From: Christensenellaceae bacterium Phil7
GTDB taxonomy: Bacteria; Bacillota; Clostridia; Christensenellales; CAG-138
Direction: 5' to 3'
Length of the DNA stretch: 49,175 nucleotides
Assembly (NCBI GenBank): GCA_001940845.1
Contig: MSGV01000028.1
Span: 1 to 49,175, forward strand
Positions 24,731 to 32,181 of the stretch are shown in pieces. Every line of letters starts with the position of its first letter. Positions within the stretch are counted from its first letter, which is position 1. Under the pieces are notes generated by a model. The model was given only the letters and a program-made list of their open reading frames with translations, was not told the DNA's origin and did no database searches. Made by a program: the position numbers and the translations under genes.

Positions 24731-24782
24731 TATGTTACCTCCTTAGATTTTATTGAGCGGTAAGACCCAATAATGTGTTAAT

Positions 24783-24811
24783 AGTATACACGCATGATTT
24801 TGATTTGTCAA
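24783..24811 (-). promoter_or_regulatory. Promoter of the opp operon
   Basis: On the minus strand TTGACA (24811-24806), 17 bp, TATACT (24788-24783). The remaining 250 bp up to the exporter terminator are A/T-rich and contain no gene. A TTCACATTTG-like direct repeat (24900-24919) and a weak CodY-like match (24858-24872) are the only features seen. Confidence 0.8.
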
Positions 24812-25062
24812 CGAAAAAATTCGCTTCATTAATCCGTATTTCAAACAAGATTTCCAAATCTTATTGAAAATTCATTAAATATATCATTTTTTCCCTGCTC
24901 GTCACATTTGTTCACATTTGCGCCACAATTCATTATTCAATACTAATGGTTGAAATTGTTAAGCTCCGATTAGAGTTCTCAATGAATATACCCTGAATGA
25001 ATTATGGAATCCATGATCGCGAAACAGCGGCCTAAAACACAAACATTATATTAGAAGTAAAA

Positions 25063-25104
25063 ATGATGTGCAGCCCCAGGGTACATAGGGTTGCCGCACA
25101 TCAT
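25063..25104 (-). terminator. Terminator of the ABC exporter gene
   Basis: A long stem (ATGATGTGC.GC paired with GC.GCACATCAT, 25063-25104), followed on the minus strand by TTTTTACTTC. It starts 20 nt after the stop codon. Confidence 0.8.
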
Positions 25105-25123
25105 CAAAATATAGAAGCGAACA

Positions 25124-26905
25124 TTAAAAATCCATAGCCATTCGCGCAGATTCTTCCTCATTAAGCTCAGTCACTTTAGTATCCATGATCCTATAGACAC
25201 GGCGGCACATATTTAACACACTGGGGCGATGCGTTGTAACTATGCAGGTCTTGTTTGGTCTTGAAGTTATGATATTGCGCAGCACCCTGCGTTCGGTTGC
25301 AACATCGAGTGCCGATGTTGCTTCATCCAGAAGCAATACTGGTGCATCGCGCAATATTGCCCTTGCTATGGCTATACGCTGTGCCTGTCCCTCTGATAAT
25401 CCTTTACCCCTCTCTCCAAGATCGGAATAAAGCTTTGCAGGCATCTTATCCACGAATTCCCATGCACAGGCCAATTCCAATGCATCGATAAGCTCCTGAT
25501 CGGAAGCATCCTCCTTAACCATACGAAGGTTTTCAGCGATCGTACCGGCGAGGATGGTATTCCCCTGAGGTACATATGCGAAAAGATGTCTTGTATCTGC
25601 ATTCATCGGCACTTCTCCACCGTTGCAATCTCTGATTACCACCTCTCCGTTATTCGGGCGGACAAGACCGAGCATCAATCGAATGAGAGTCGTTTTTCCC
25701 TCGCCGGAAGCTCCCACTAGCGCGACTATCTCGCCGGGTTGAGCAATAAGATTCGATGAATGCAGCACCATATCTGCCTCAGTATAAGCAAAATCCACGC
25801 CTCTCATGCTGACGGTGAATCCATTTTCTGCAAGAGCATCAAGCCCACTGCTCATCGGAATATGATTCTCCTTTGGAAGTTCAACGAGCTCCCTTATGCG
25901 ATGTGCAGATACCGAGCTATTTAGGAAATTGGGGACGATGCTGATCAAATTATTGAATGCACCCGTCAAGCTGCTTCCCTGCTGAAGAAACAGCGTCATG
26001 GTACCATAGGTTATGGTATGAGACCATAGAAGATACAGGCAGTAGCCAAACGATCCAAACCGAACAAGCATTCCGATAGACGACATAAAAACATTGGTTT
26101 TTATTGAAAAAAGATTATACTTCAGACTGATATCCTTGAATTTTGCCTGCCATTCACGCATCTTTCTGCTGTATAACCCAGATATTCCAAAGGATTTGAC
26201 CGTATCAAAATTATAAAAAGTTTCTGCCTCGAATGTCATAAGCCTGCTGCTCATTTCCCTGACCCTTTGTCCATATGCACGCTGTTTTTTTACTAAAAAC
26301 CCAGAGCTCAATATCAAGATCGGAGCACTGGCCAGTGCGATGATCGCCATTACAATATCATAATGCAGTATTACCAAAAATGTCGCTATGAATCTATACA
26401 GTGCTATCAATATCGTTGGAAGCCAGTTTATCGCATTGCTGCTGACGGTCCCTATATCGCTATTGAACCTATTTAATATATCTCCATTGGAGTATTTGTT
26501 TATGCTCAGCCAATCGGCATCAACTATCTGATCGAAAATATCCGCCTGAATATCATTATTGATATTTATGCTGAGCTTGGTTGATATCCTGTTGATTATG
26601 CTGTCAAAAATCAAGCTAAACGCCGCACTGCCAAGCGTTATTCCTATGAGCAGAGCAAGCTTTTCCATCCTATAGCCCGTTATTATGTCTATCAGATATT
26701 TGCTTGCAATGCTGCCGGCCAGACCAAGCGTTGTGCTTACTATGCCAAGAATAACATAAAATGCTATTGCACCCTTGTAGCGAACGCTATAAGAAAAGAT
26801 CCATTTCCAATCCTCGAATATTTCCTTAAAAGTACCATCCTTACGCCTGCGCAGCAGTTCCCGCACCGATTCAAAATAAGCTGTTTTCTGGTGATTTGTT
26901 TCCAT
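25124..26905 (-). CDS. ABC exporter, fused permease and ATPase
   Basis: 593 residues. About 60 cytoplasmic residues are followed by a six-helix type IV exporter domain (about 42-330). The ATPase has Walker A GASGEGKT, signature LSEGQAQRIAIARA, Walker B VLLLDEATSALD and the switch VTTHRPS. It is a half-transporter that should work as a homodimer or pair with another half not present here. Substrate cannot be read; multidrug, lipid or peptide export are all possible. It begins 88 bp after the TPM-domain gene on the same strand with a GC-rich hairpin (26929-26949) between them. It may therefore be the last gene of the xpaC-telA-lemA-TPM unit. Confidence 0.88.
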   Translation of the reverse strand: METNHQKTAYFESVRELLRRRKDGTFKEIFEDWKWIFSYSVRYKGAIAFYVILGIVSTTLGLAGSIASKYLIDIITGYRMEKLALLIGITLGSAAFSLIFDSIINRISTKLSININNDIQADIFDQIVDADWLSINKYSNGDILNRFNSDIGTVSSNAINWLPTILIALYRFIATFLVILHYDIVMAIIALASAPILILSSGFLVKKQRAYGQRVREMSSRLMTFEAETFYNFDTVKSFGISGLYSRKMREWQAKFKDISLKYNLFSIKTNVFMSSIGMLVRFGSFGYCLYLLWSHTITYGTMTLFLQQGSSLTGAFNNLISIVPNFLNSSVSAHRIRELVELPKENHIPMSSGLDALAENGFTVSMRGVDFAYTEADMVLHSSNLIAQPGEIVALVGASGEGKTTLIRLMLGLVRPNNGEVVIRDCNGGEVPMNADTRHLFAYVPQGNTILAGTIAENLRMVKEDASDQELIDALELACAWEFVDKMPAKLYSDLGERGKGLSEGQAQRIAIARAILRDAPVLLLDEATSALDVATERRVLRNIITSRPNKTCIVTTHRPSVLNMCRRVYRIMDTKVTELNEEESARMAMDF

Positions 26906-26928
26906 AATACCCTTTGATATGATATCAT

Positions 26929-26949
26929 GGGGCGAACAGCGTCCGCCCC
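26929..26949 (-). other. GC-rich hairpin between the TPM gene and the ABC exporter
   Basis: GGGGCG (26929-26934) pairs with CGCCCC (26944-26949). No T tract follows on the minus strand (ATGATATCAT instead). It may attenuate, rather than stop, transcription into the exporter gene. Confidence 0.45.
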
Positions 26950-26993
26950 GCTCAATATTCTAAATTACTTAATGGGATAAGATTCAAGCGATA

Positions 26994-27998
26994 TCAATGC
27001 TTTCCAAAGCCGCCTCCGCCGCCTCGTGAGCCACCTCCGCCGCCATGCGATCCGCCGCCGAAGCCCCCACCATGCGACCCTCCGCCATGTGATCCGCCGC
27101 CGAAACCGCCTCCGTGCGACCCACCGCCAAAACCGCCGTGGTGATGCGAGCCGCCATGCGGACCGCCCATCGGCGGCCTATGACGCGGTCCGCGATATCT
27201 GCGTCCGCCTCCTCCTATTCCCGAAAAAATGGATGATATGATCCTTATCATTATGAAGAAAGCGATTATGAACCATATCAGCATAAACGTGCCCCCTCCT
27301 CCACAGGAAGAGCAGGCAAGCAGACTGCAAGCAGAACATGCAAGGCATGAACCATCATATCGGTTCCCGTTCCAATAATGTTCATCATCATTGTAATAAT
27401 TTTCATCGTCCTGATAGTCATCATCCGGAGCTGCCTGGCCGCCATGACTATATTCATTGGTGCTGCCATTATAGGTTCCATTCGGATCTACACCATAGAT
27501 ATTGCAAAGCCTTGAGTATAGCTCATCAAAAGTCTTTCTCGTTCCCCTATCGAAATCCCCATTCATGAAATCATCATACATATATTCATCGAGAATATCA
27601 GTAATGGTAGAGGATCTGAGGGTATTTTCAAGTCCTGTGCCCTGCAGACACCAGCAATCCGAATCATCCGTTGCCAGCAGAAGGAGAACGCCATTATCCC
27701 TTTCCGAGCTGCCTATACCCCAGCTATTGAATAGATCATAGGCATAATCCCCGATTTTAACATCCTCTGTGCTGGGTACTACCACAACACATATCTGCGC
27801 GCCGCAGCTTTGATACAGATATCGATTGCAATCGATTATGTGCTCCTCCGTCGAGGAAGAAAGCACCTCTGACATATCCAACACATAGAAATCGCTGTTT
27901 GGCGATGGCACGTCCGCATAGATACTTGCGGAGCAGACGAGCATAGCAAAGATAACTGCCAAAATTGCACTTAATTTATTTTTGATTTTATTTGTCAT
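26994..27998 (-). CDS. TPM-domain (YgcG-like) membrane protein with a Gly/His-rich tail
   Basis: 334 residues. A signal peptide (1-29) precedes a TPM domain (about 36-165), recognised from FYVLDMSEVLSSSTEEHI, then QICVVVVPSTEDVKIGDYA and RDNGVLLLL. An acidic, Tyr-rich linker follows. Next is a stretch with five cysteines in 15 residues (C218, C221, C224, C229, C232), one membrane helix (about 237-259) and a cytoplasmic or exposed tail made of GGFGGGSHGG repeats (about 283-330). The Gly-rich tail is common in this family. Its DNA is a run of imperfect repeats (about 27005-27160). TPM proteins are often encoded next to LemA, as here. Their role is unsettled; proposals include envelope protein quality control. 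Confidence 0.85.
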   Translation of the reverse strand: MTNKIKNKLSAILAVIFAMLVCSASIYADVPSPNSDFYVLDMSEVLSSSTEEHIIDCNRYLYQSCGAQICVVVVPSTEDVKIGDYAYDLFNSWGIGSSERDNGVLLLLATDDSDCWCLQGTGLENTLRSSTITDILDEYMYDDFMNGDFDRGTRKTFDELYSRLCNIYGVDPNGTYNGSTNEYSHGGQAAPDDDYQDDENYYNDDEHYWNGNRYDGSCLACSACSLLACSSCGGGGTFMLIWFIIAFFIMIRIISSIFSGIGGGGRRYRGPRHRPPMGGPHGGSHHHGGFGGGSHGGGFGGGSHGGGSHGGGFGGGSHGGGGGSRGGGGGFGKH

Positions 27999-28051
27999 TT
28001 TTCGTGTATTTAATTCTCTCCATTCCCATCAGAGGTTCTTTCCAAATACTG

Positions 28052-28603
28052 CTATTCCCCTATTCCATATAATTTAGCAAGGTATTCTGCCGGAAAGCCC
28101 GTCAGCAGCCCATTTGCACTGGCAAGAGCAACATTATAATCTTCGGAATAAGTCTTTTTTATTACATCCTCATAGCTTACAAGTTCCACATGTGCGGCTT
28201 CAAGCTCCGCATTGCTGCCCGCGCCATGCGCTCTCGACGCTGCATTATACGCCCGCTCAACGCTATCGCAGACCTGAGTATATGCAGCATACCTTTCGTG
28301 CGCAGCCTTTTGACCTTTATAATGCTTTATAGCAGCATTGGCCGCAATGATAAGCCTATCATCCGCCCCCAGTTCCTTTTCTGCAGCCGAAAGACAAGCT
28401 TCCGCACAAGAGACCGCAGCATTCAGATCATTTATCAGGCTGTTGCCATATTTATCGCTCTTCGAAGCCCGCTTATCAAAGCTTGAAAAAGCCTTCTCGT
28501 ACTTTTTGCTTAGCCCAATACCTCCACTGACGGGAACCACGAGCAAAGCTGCAAGCACAAGGGTCAATACTGCGACCCAGTGTTTACTGAAAATTTCCTT
28601 CAT
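28052..28603 (-). CDS. lemA: LemA-like membrane protein
   Basis: 183 residues. An N-terminal membrane helix (about 10-30) is followed by a helical bundle. The opening KKYEKAFSSFDKRASKSD aligns with the NxLVxxxExVxxAxSDI-type start of LemA proteins. Later LTGFPAEYLAKLYGIGE resembles the LemA ending with Phe-Pro. The match is weaker than in typical LemA proteins, so it is a divergent member. It starts directly at the telA stop with GGAGAG before the ATG, and is followed 53 bp later by the TPM gene. LemA and TPM genes are frequent neighbours, which supports the call. Confidence 0.65.
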   Translation of the reverse strand: MKEIFSKHWVAVLTLVLAALLVVPVSGGIGLSKKYEKAFSSFDKRASKSDKYGNSLINDLNAAVSCAEACLSAAEKELGADDRLIIAANAAIKHYKGQKAAHERYAAYTQVCDSVERAYNAASRAHGAGSNAELEAAHVELVSYEDVIKKTYSEDYNVALASANGLLTGFPAEYLAKLYGIGE

Positions 28604-29749
28604 TTATCTCTCCGTTTCAATATTTGCCACTTCCAGCAGTTTTGCATGCAGCTCACCCTCTATGCGATTGAGCTCCGCCTCTGCCGCAACTCGTTTTTCA
28701 TGCCCCTCACGCTGTATCCTTAGCACATCGTCCATCGTGGCTATGAGTTTTTGATTCGTCTCCGTCAATGTTTCTATATCAACTATTCCGCGTTCGCTCT
28801 CCTCTGCTGCAGAAACCGTTGCGGTATGCAATGCTTCGGCATTCTGCTTGAGCAGCCTGTTCGTCATATCCGTAACACTTCGTTCGGCATCAATCGCCTG
28901 CTGAGTATGCGCAAGCCCAAGCGCAATGACCATCTGGTTTTTCCAAAGCGGAATGGTATTCATGATGGTCGTCTGGATCTTTTCGATCATCATAGTATCA
29001 TTATTCTGAATGAGCCTGATCTGCGGAGCCATCTGCAAGCTGATGTTGCGAGTCAGTTCGAGATCATATATTTTCTTTTCAAATCTCATGCACATATCAG
29101 AAAAGTCCCTTGCTTTCTGCGCATCCTCCGGAAGTCCGCTCTGCTTCGCACGCTGTGTCAGCTCTGCAAGCGTGGTGCTGCGTTCAAGCTCAAGCTTTTT
29201 CTTTCCCGCAAGAATATACATGGTTAGCTCTTTGAAATAGGCAAGATTCCTATCATACATCTCATCAAGAGTCGCAACATCCTTGCTGAGCCCAACCTGA
29301 TGCTCCTCAAGCTTTATTACTATGCTGTTCACGCTCTTTTCGGCATCATCATACCTTGCCTTCATCGCCTCAAGCTTCGGGGATCTGCGCTTCAAAATGC
29401 CAAAAAGTCCTCTCTTCTCTTCCTCGCTAAACCCCTTTAACTCTCCGATCAGAGAGGTTATCATCTCTCCGGTCGCTCCAAGATCCTTTGTTCGCACGCT
29501 CGAAAGTGCATTATCGGTGAATTCTGAGAGCTTCGATTGGCTCTGTATGCCATAATTCATGACCAATGCTGAATCGGTAAGATCGATCTTTGCCGAAAAT
29601 TCATCCACAATTTGCTGTTCCTCAGGCGTCAGATTTGCGCTCGCCTGCATATTCGCTTCTATTTCTTGTTTTGTTACCTGGGCACTCCTGCTTTCGGCCG
29701 AAGCTGCTATCGGTTCAAATGTCAGACTTGGAGTATACTTCTTTTCCAT
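28604..29749 (-). CDS. telA: TelA-family toxic anion resistance protein
   Basis: 381 residues, almost entirely helical and cytoplasmic, no membrane helix. The region GLFGILKRRSPKLEAMKARYDD, then LLKQNAEAL and MNTIPLWKNQMVIALGLAH, identifies the TelA/KlaA family (PF05816), first linked to tellurite resistance and later to envelope stress. Coiled coils span much of residues 90-230 and 300-381. AAAGGAAA precedes the ATG. It is flanked by xpaC upstream and lemA immediately downstream, all on the same strand. TelA next to an XpaC-like protein matches the arrangement seen in other Bacillota. A cofactor or ligand site is not visible. Confidence 0.9.
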   Translation of the reverse strand: MEKKYTPSLTFEPIAASAESRSAQVTKQEIEANMQASANLTPEEQQIVDEFSAKIDLTDSALVMNYGIQSQSKLSEFTDNALSSVRTKDLGATGEMITSLIGELKGFSEEEKRGLFGILKRRSPKLEAMKARYDDAEKSVNSIVIKLEEHQVGLSKDVATLDEMYDRNLAYFKELTMYILAGKKKLELERSTTLAELTQRAKQSGLPEDAQKARDFSDMCMRFEKKIYDLELTRNISLQMAPQIRLIQNNDTMMIEKIQTTIMNTIPLWKNQMVIALGLAHTQQAIDAERSVTDMTNRLLKQNAEALHTATVSAAEESERGIVDIETLTETNQKLIATMDDVLRIQREGHEKRVAAEAELNRIEGELHAKLLEVANIETER

Positions 29750-29823
29750 AGAAATTTCCTTTCTTTTGTTTTAAAGTTAGAAATCATTCAGCTTTAATCT
29801 GGAGCAATGTGCTCCGCTCATAT

Positions 29824-30444
29824 TTATGCATTCTTGCTTGCTATTCCGTCCAACACTTCTATATCGGAATTTATGTCCAGCACATCCTCCGAATAGAGCG
29901 AATCAAGGCTTGTTTCAAAGGCCTTAGCCATGGTTATACAATTATTTTCAACGCTCATCATTATCTCGCCGGAATTACTTCCTCCACTTGCTAAAAGCTC
30001 CTGTTTTTTATAAGATATCAGCAGCTTATCTGTTATTGGCAGATAGTGATTCAAAAAGGTTCTGATTTTGAAAGCCTTTTGAGGATTCTCTCCCAACTCT
30101 GCAAGTATAGCGCGGCAGGCCTTTACCATCCGTGAAACGGCAGCGCGCACACGTTCATCATATATGGCAGCCTCCAGCTTTTTTAGAGATTCCAGATGCC
30201 CCCATGCAGCATGAATTGCTTCATCCAACTCTGCAATGCCTGTTTTATATTCCGGCTCCGTCTCCAACTGGACTACCGTATTCGGGTTTTTCTTTTTCGT
30301 ATCAACAAATACCCAAACAGCCACTACAACCGTCGCTATCATCCAGAATAGCTTATACATCGGAAACACTATTCCCATAACAGCTACAGCTATTGCCGCT
30401 GCATAATAGGGTTTATTCGAACGAACAATCTTCGTCTTTTTCAT
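29824..30444 (-). CDS. xpaC: XpaC-like (5-bromo-4-chloroindolyl phosphate hydrolysis) protein
   Basis: 206 residues. A basic start (MKKTKIVRSNKPYYAAAI) is followed by two adjacent hydrophobic helices (about 13-48). The rest is a cytoplasmic helical domain with YKTGIAELDEAIHAAW and a long coiled segment. The layout matches the XpaC family, named from a colour-substrate screen rather than a proven enzyme. It is first in the likely operon xpaC-telA-lemA-TPM, under the promoter at 30474-30502. It probably works at the membrane together with TelA; the reaction is unknown. Confidence 0.75.
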   Translation of the reverse strand: MKKTKIVRSNKPYYAAAIAVAVMGIVFPMYKLFWMIATVVVAVWVFVDTKKKNPNTVVQLETEPEYKTGIAELDEAIHAAWGHLESLKKLEAAIYDERVRAAVSRMVKACRAILAELGENPQKAFKIRTFLNHYLPITDKLLISYKKQELLASGGSNSGEIMMSVENNCITMAKAFETSLDSLYSEDVLDINSDIEVLDGIASKNA

Positions 30445-30473
30445 TGGTTATCCTTTCAGCCAATATTTTGCTT

Positions 30474-30502
30474 ATTATATAACATTTATGCAAATAAAGC
30501 AA
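30474..30502 (-). promoter_or_regulatory. Promoter for xpaC-telA-lemA-TPM
   Basis: On the minus strand TTGCTT (30502-30497), 17 bp, TATAAT (30479-30474). The leader is about 25-30 nt. Confidence 0.65.
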
Positions 30503-30534
30503 GATTTTTCCGCATATATTCGTGTTTCCACGAT

Positions 30535-32133
30535 TTATCTTTCTCTGCAATTCTGAGGTCTGCCTATACTCCTAAATGCACCAATCCCGCGGAACAATCT
30601 CTCCGCAGCATCGCCAAGCAGCTCCTGTGCATTTTCCATAGCAAATTCATTTGTCATTGGTCTATCAACGCAGCTATACACTACAACATTTTTAAATTTA
30701 TCCATGCTATCCATTCCATCGCCAATACAGCCTGCAAGAACGACAGCGGGAATGCCCTTTTCCTCTGCGTGACAAATAATAGCACCAACGGCCTTGCCCA
30801 TTTCCACCGAGGTTGCATCCAAGCAGCCCTCGCCGGTAATGACAATATCGGATTTCTCCAAAAGTTCATCGAAATGCATTGCATCAAGCACAGCTTCCGC
30901 ACCGCTTATCAACTCAGCATTGAGTAATGCTTTAAACATTGCCCCCATTCCTCCGGCAGCTCCTGTTCCAGGCTCCGAGCAGATATTCGAGCGCGCATGC
31001 TCATTATAGAGCCTTTCAATATTCTTCATGCCACGCTCCAAGCGACAAAGCATTTTATCATCTGCTCCCTTTTGAGGACCGAATACCATCGTCGCACCAT
31101 CAGGACCTGTTAATGGATTTTTGACATCGCACATGACGCGAATATCCACGCTTCCAAGCTTTGAATGAAGCCCTGAAAGATCTATCCGGCAGACCTTCTC
31201 CATATCCTCCCCGCAGCCCGAAAGCTCATTACCTTCTCCATCAAATGCCTTAGCACCCAATGCGATTGCTGCTCCAAGTCCGCCATCATTGGTTGCTGAG
31301 CCGCCTATTCCGATTATGATATGGCGCACTCCTTCATTAAGCGCATGTACAATGAGCTCTCCGGTCCCGCGGCTTCCTGCCTTCATAGGATCATTCACGC
31401 CTGGTTCAAGCAGTGAAATCCCGGAAGCAAGCGCCATCTCTATTATTGCGGTGTTTCCTCCAATGATCCCATACTCCGCCTCCAGCCTTGCGCCAAGAGG
31501 ACCAGTTACCGTAGCCTTTCTCTTCACTCCATCAAAAGCCCTGACCAGAGCATCAACCGTACCGTCTCCGCCATCCGCTATGGGCGCAGGTATGAGATAA
31601 CAGCCCGGAATCGCCCGTCTTGCGGCCTCTGCCATCGTACGTACCACCAGCTCTGCGCTCAAACTTCCCTTGAATTTATCCGGTGCGAGCAATATTGTCA
31701 GCCCTTTACCGGCTGCATGTCTGATCCCATGCCTGCGAGCGGCATGTATATCAAGCCTTACCTCTCCGCCAGACAGCTCTCCATCCCGCCCAAAGACTCC
31801 ATAATAGTCTATCTCCTCTATCTTGCAGAGTGCATTGGTCTGAATATAGGGGCGAAAGCTTGTAAGCATACTCTTTATATAAGCATCTCCATCCAGCTTC
31901 AAAAACAGCTTGCGCATCTTGTGCATACCCCCGTTTGTAAATACAAGGGTGAAAATGCTTTCACTATCTTCATCATCAAGCTTACAACGGCCTCCGTATA
32001 GCTTCAATCCAGCGAGTTCCTCCGAATTGAGCACCGTAAATATATGGCCAAGAACTTCAAGGAGCTCTTCCTTGCTGAAATCCGGATCGAGCATATCCAG
32101 TCTTATGCCAAGACCGAAGCGTTGAATCTCCAT
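30535..32133 (-). CDS. Glycerate kinase (GlxK/GarK type) with an unknown N-terminal domain
   Basis: 532 residues. The kinase proper begins near residue 145 with LTILLAPDKFKGSLSAELVV and continues with IADGGDGTVDAL, GIGGSATNDGGLGAAIALGA, and VITGEGCLDATSVEMGKA. These are the hallmarks of the glycerate 2-kinase family, normally about 380 residues. It phosphorylates D-glycerate, usually to 2-phosphoglycerate. The first 140 residues, with a RFGLGIRLDMLDPDFSKEEL start and an acidic middle, are not part of the known enzyme and match no family I recognise. The start is supported by AAGGAAAGGG before the ATG, and no internal start has a comparable site. It lies 48 bp downstream of the ClpC-like gene. 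The kinase call is firm. Confidence 0.88.
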   Translation of the reverse strand: MEIQRFGLGIRLDMLDPDFSKEELLEVLGHIFTVLNSEELAGLKLYGGRCKLDDEDSESIFTLVFTNGGMHKMRKLFLKLDGDAYIKSMLTSFRPYIQTNALCKIEEIDYYGVFGRDGELSGGEVRLDIHAARRHGIRHAAGKGLTILLAPDKFKGSLSAELVVRTMAEAARRAIPGCYLIPAPIADGGDGTVDALVRAFDGVKRKATVTGPLGARLEAEYGIIGGNTAIIEMALASGISLLEPGVNDPMKAGSRGTGELIVHALNEGVRHIIIGIGGSATNDGGLGAAIALGAKAFDGEGNELSGCGEDMEKVCRIDLSGLHSKLGSVDIRVMCDVKNPLTGPDGATMVFGPQKGADDKMLCRLERGMKNIERLYNEHARSNICSEPGTGAAGGMGAMFKALLNAELISGAEAVLDAMHFDELLEKSDIVITGEGCLDATSVEMGKAVGAIICHAEEKGIPAVVLAGCIGDGMDSMDKFKNVVVYSCVDRPMTNEFAMENAQELLGDAAERLFRGIGAFRSIGRPQNCRER

Positions 32134-32181
32134 TTTAATCCCTTTCCTTAAATATTAGCAACTCGTGCACCACTATAAGTC

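Noticed and set aside
22451-24763. A 770-codon open frame on the plus strand opposite oppA
   Set aside because: It mirrors the oppA frame with low stop density in the antisense phase, shows repetitive hydrophobic low-complexity translation, and has no ribosome binding site. oppA has lipobox, family motifs and promoter.
27000-27170. Tandem GC-rich repeats resembling a CRISPR-like or satellite array
   Set aside because: They are in frame and encode the Gly/Ser/His tail of the TPM protein; there are no unique spacers.
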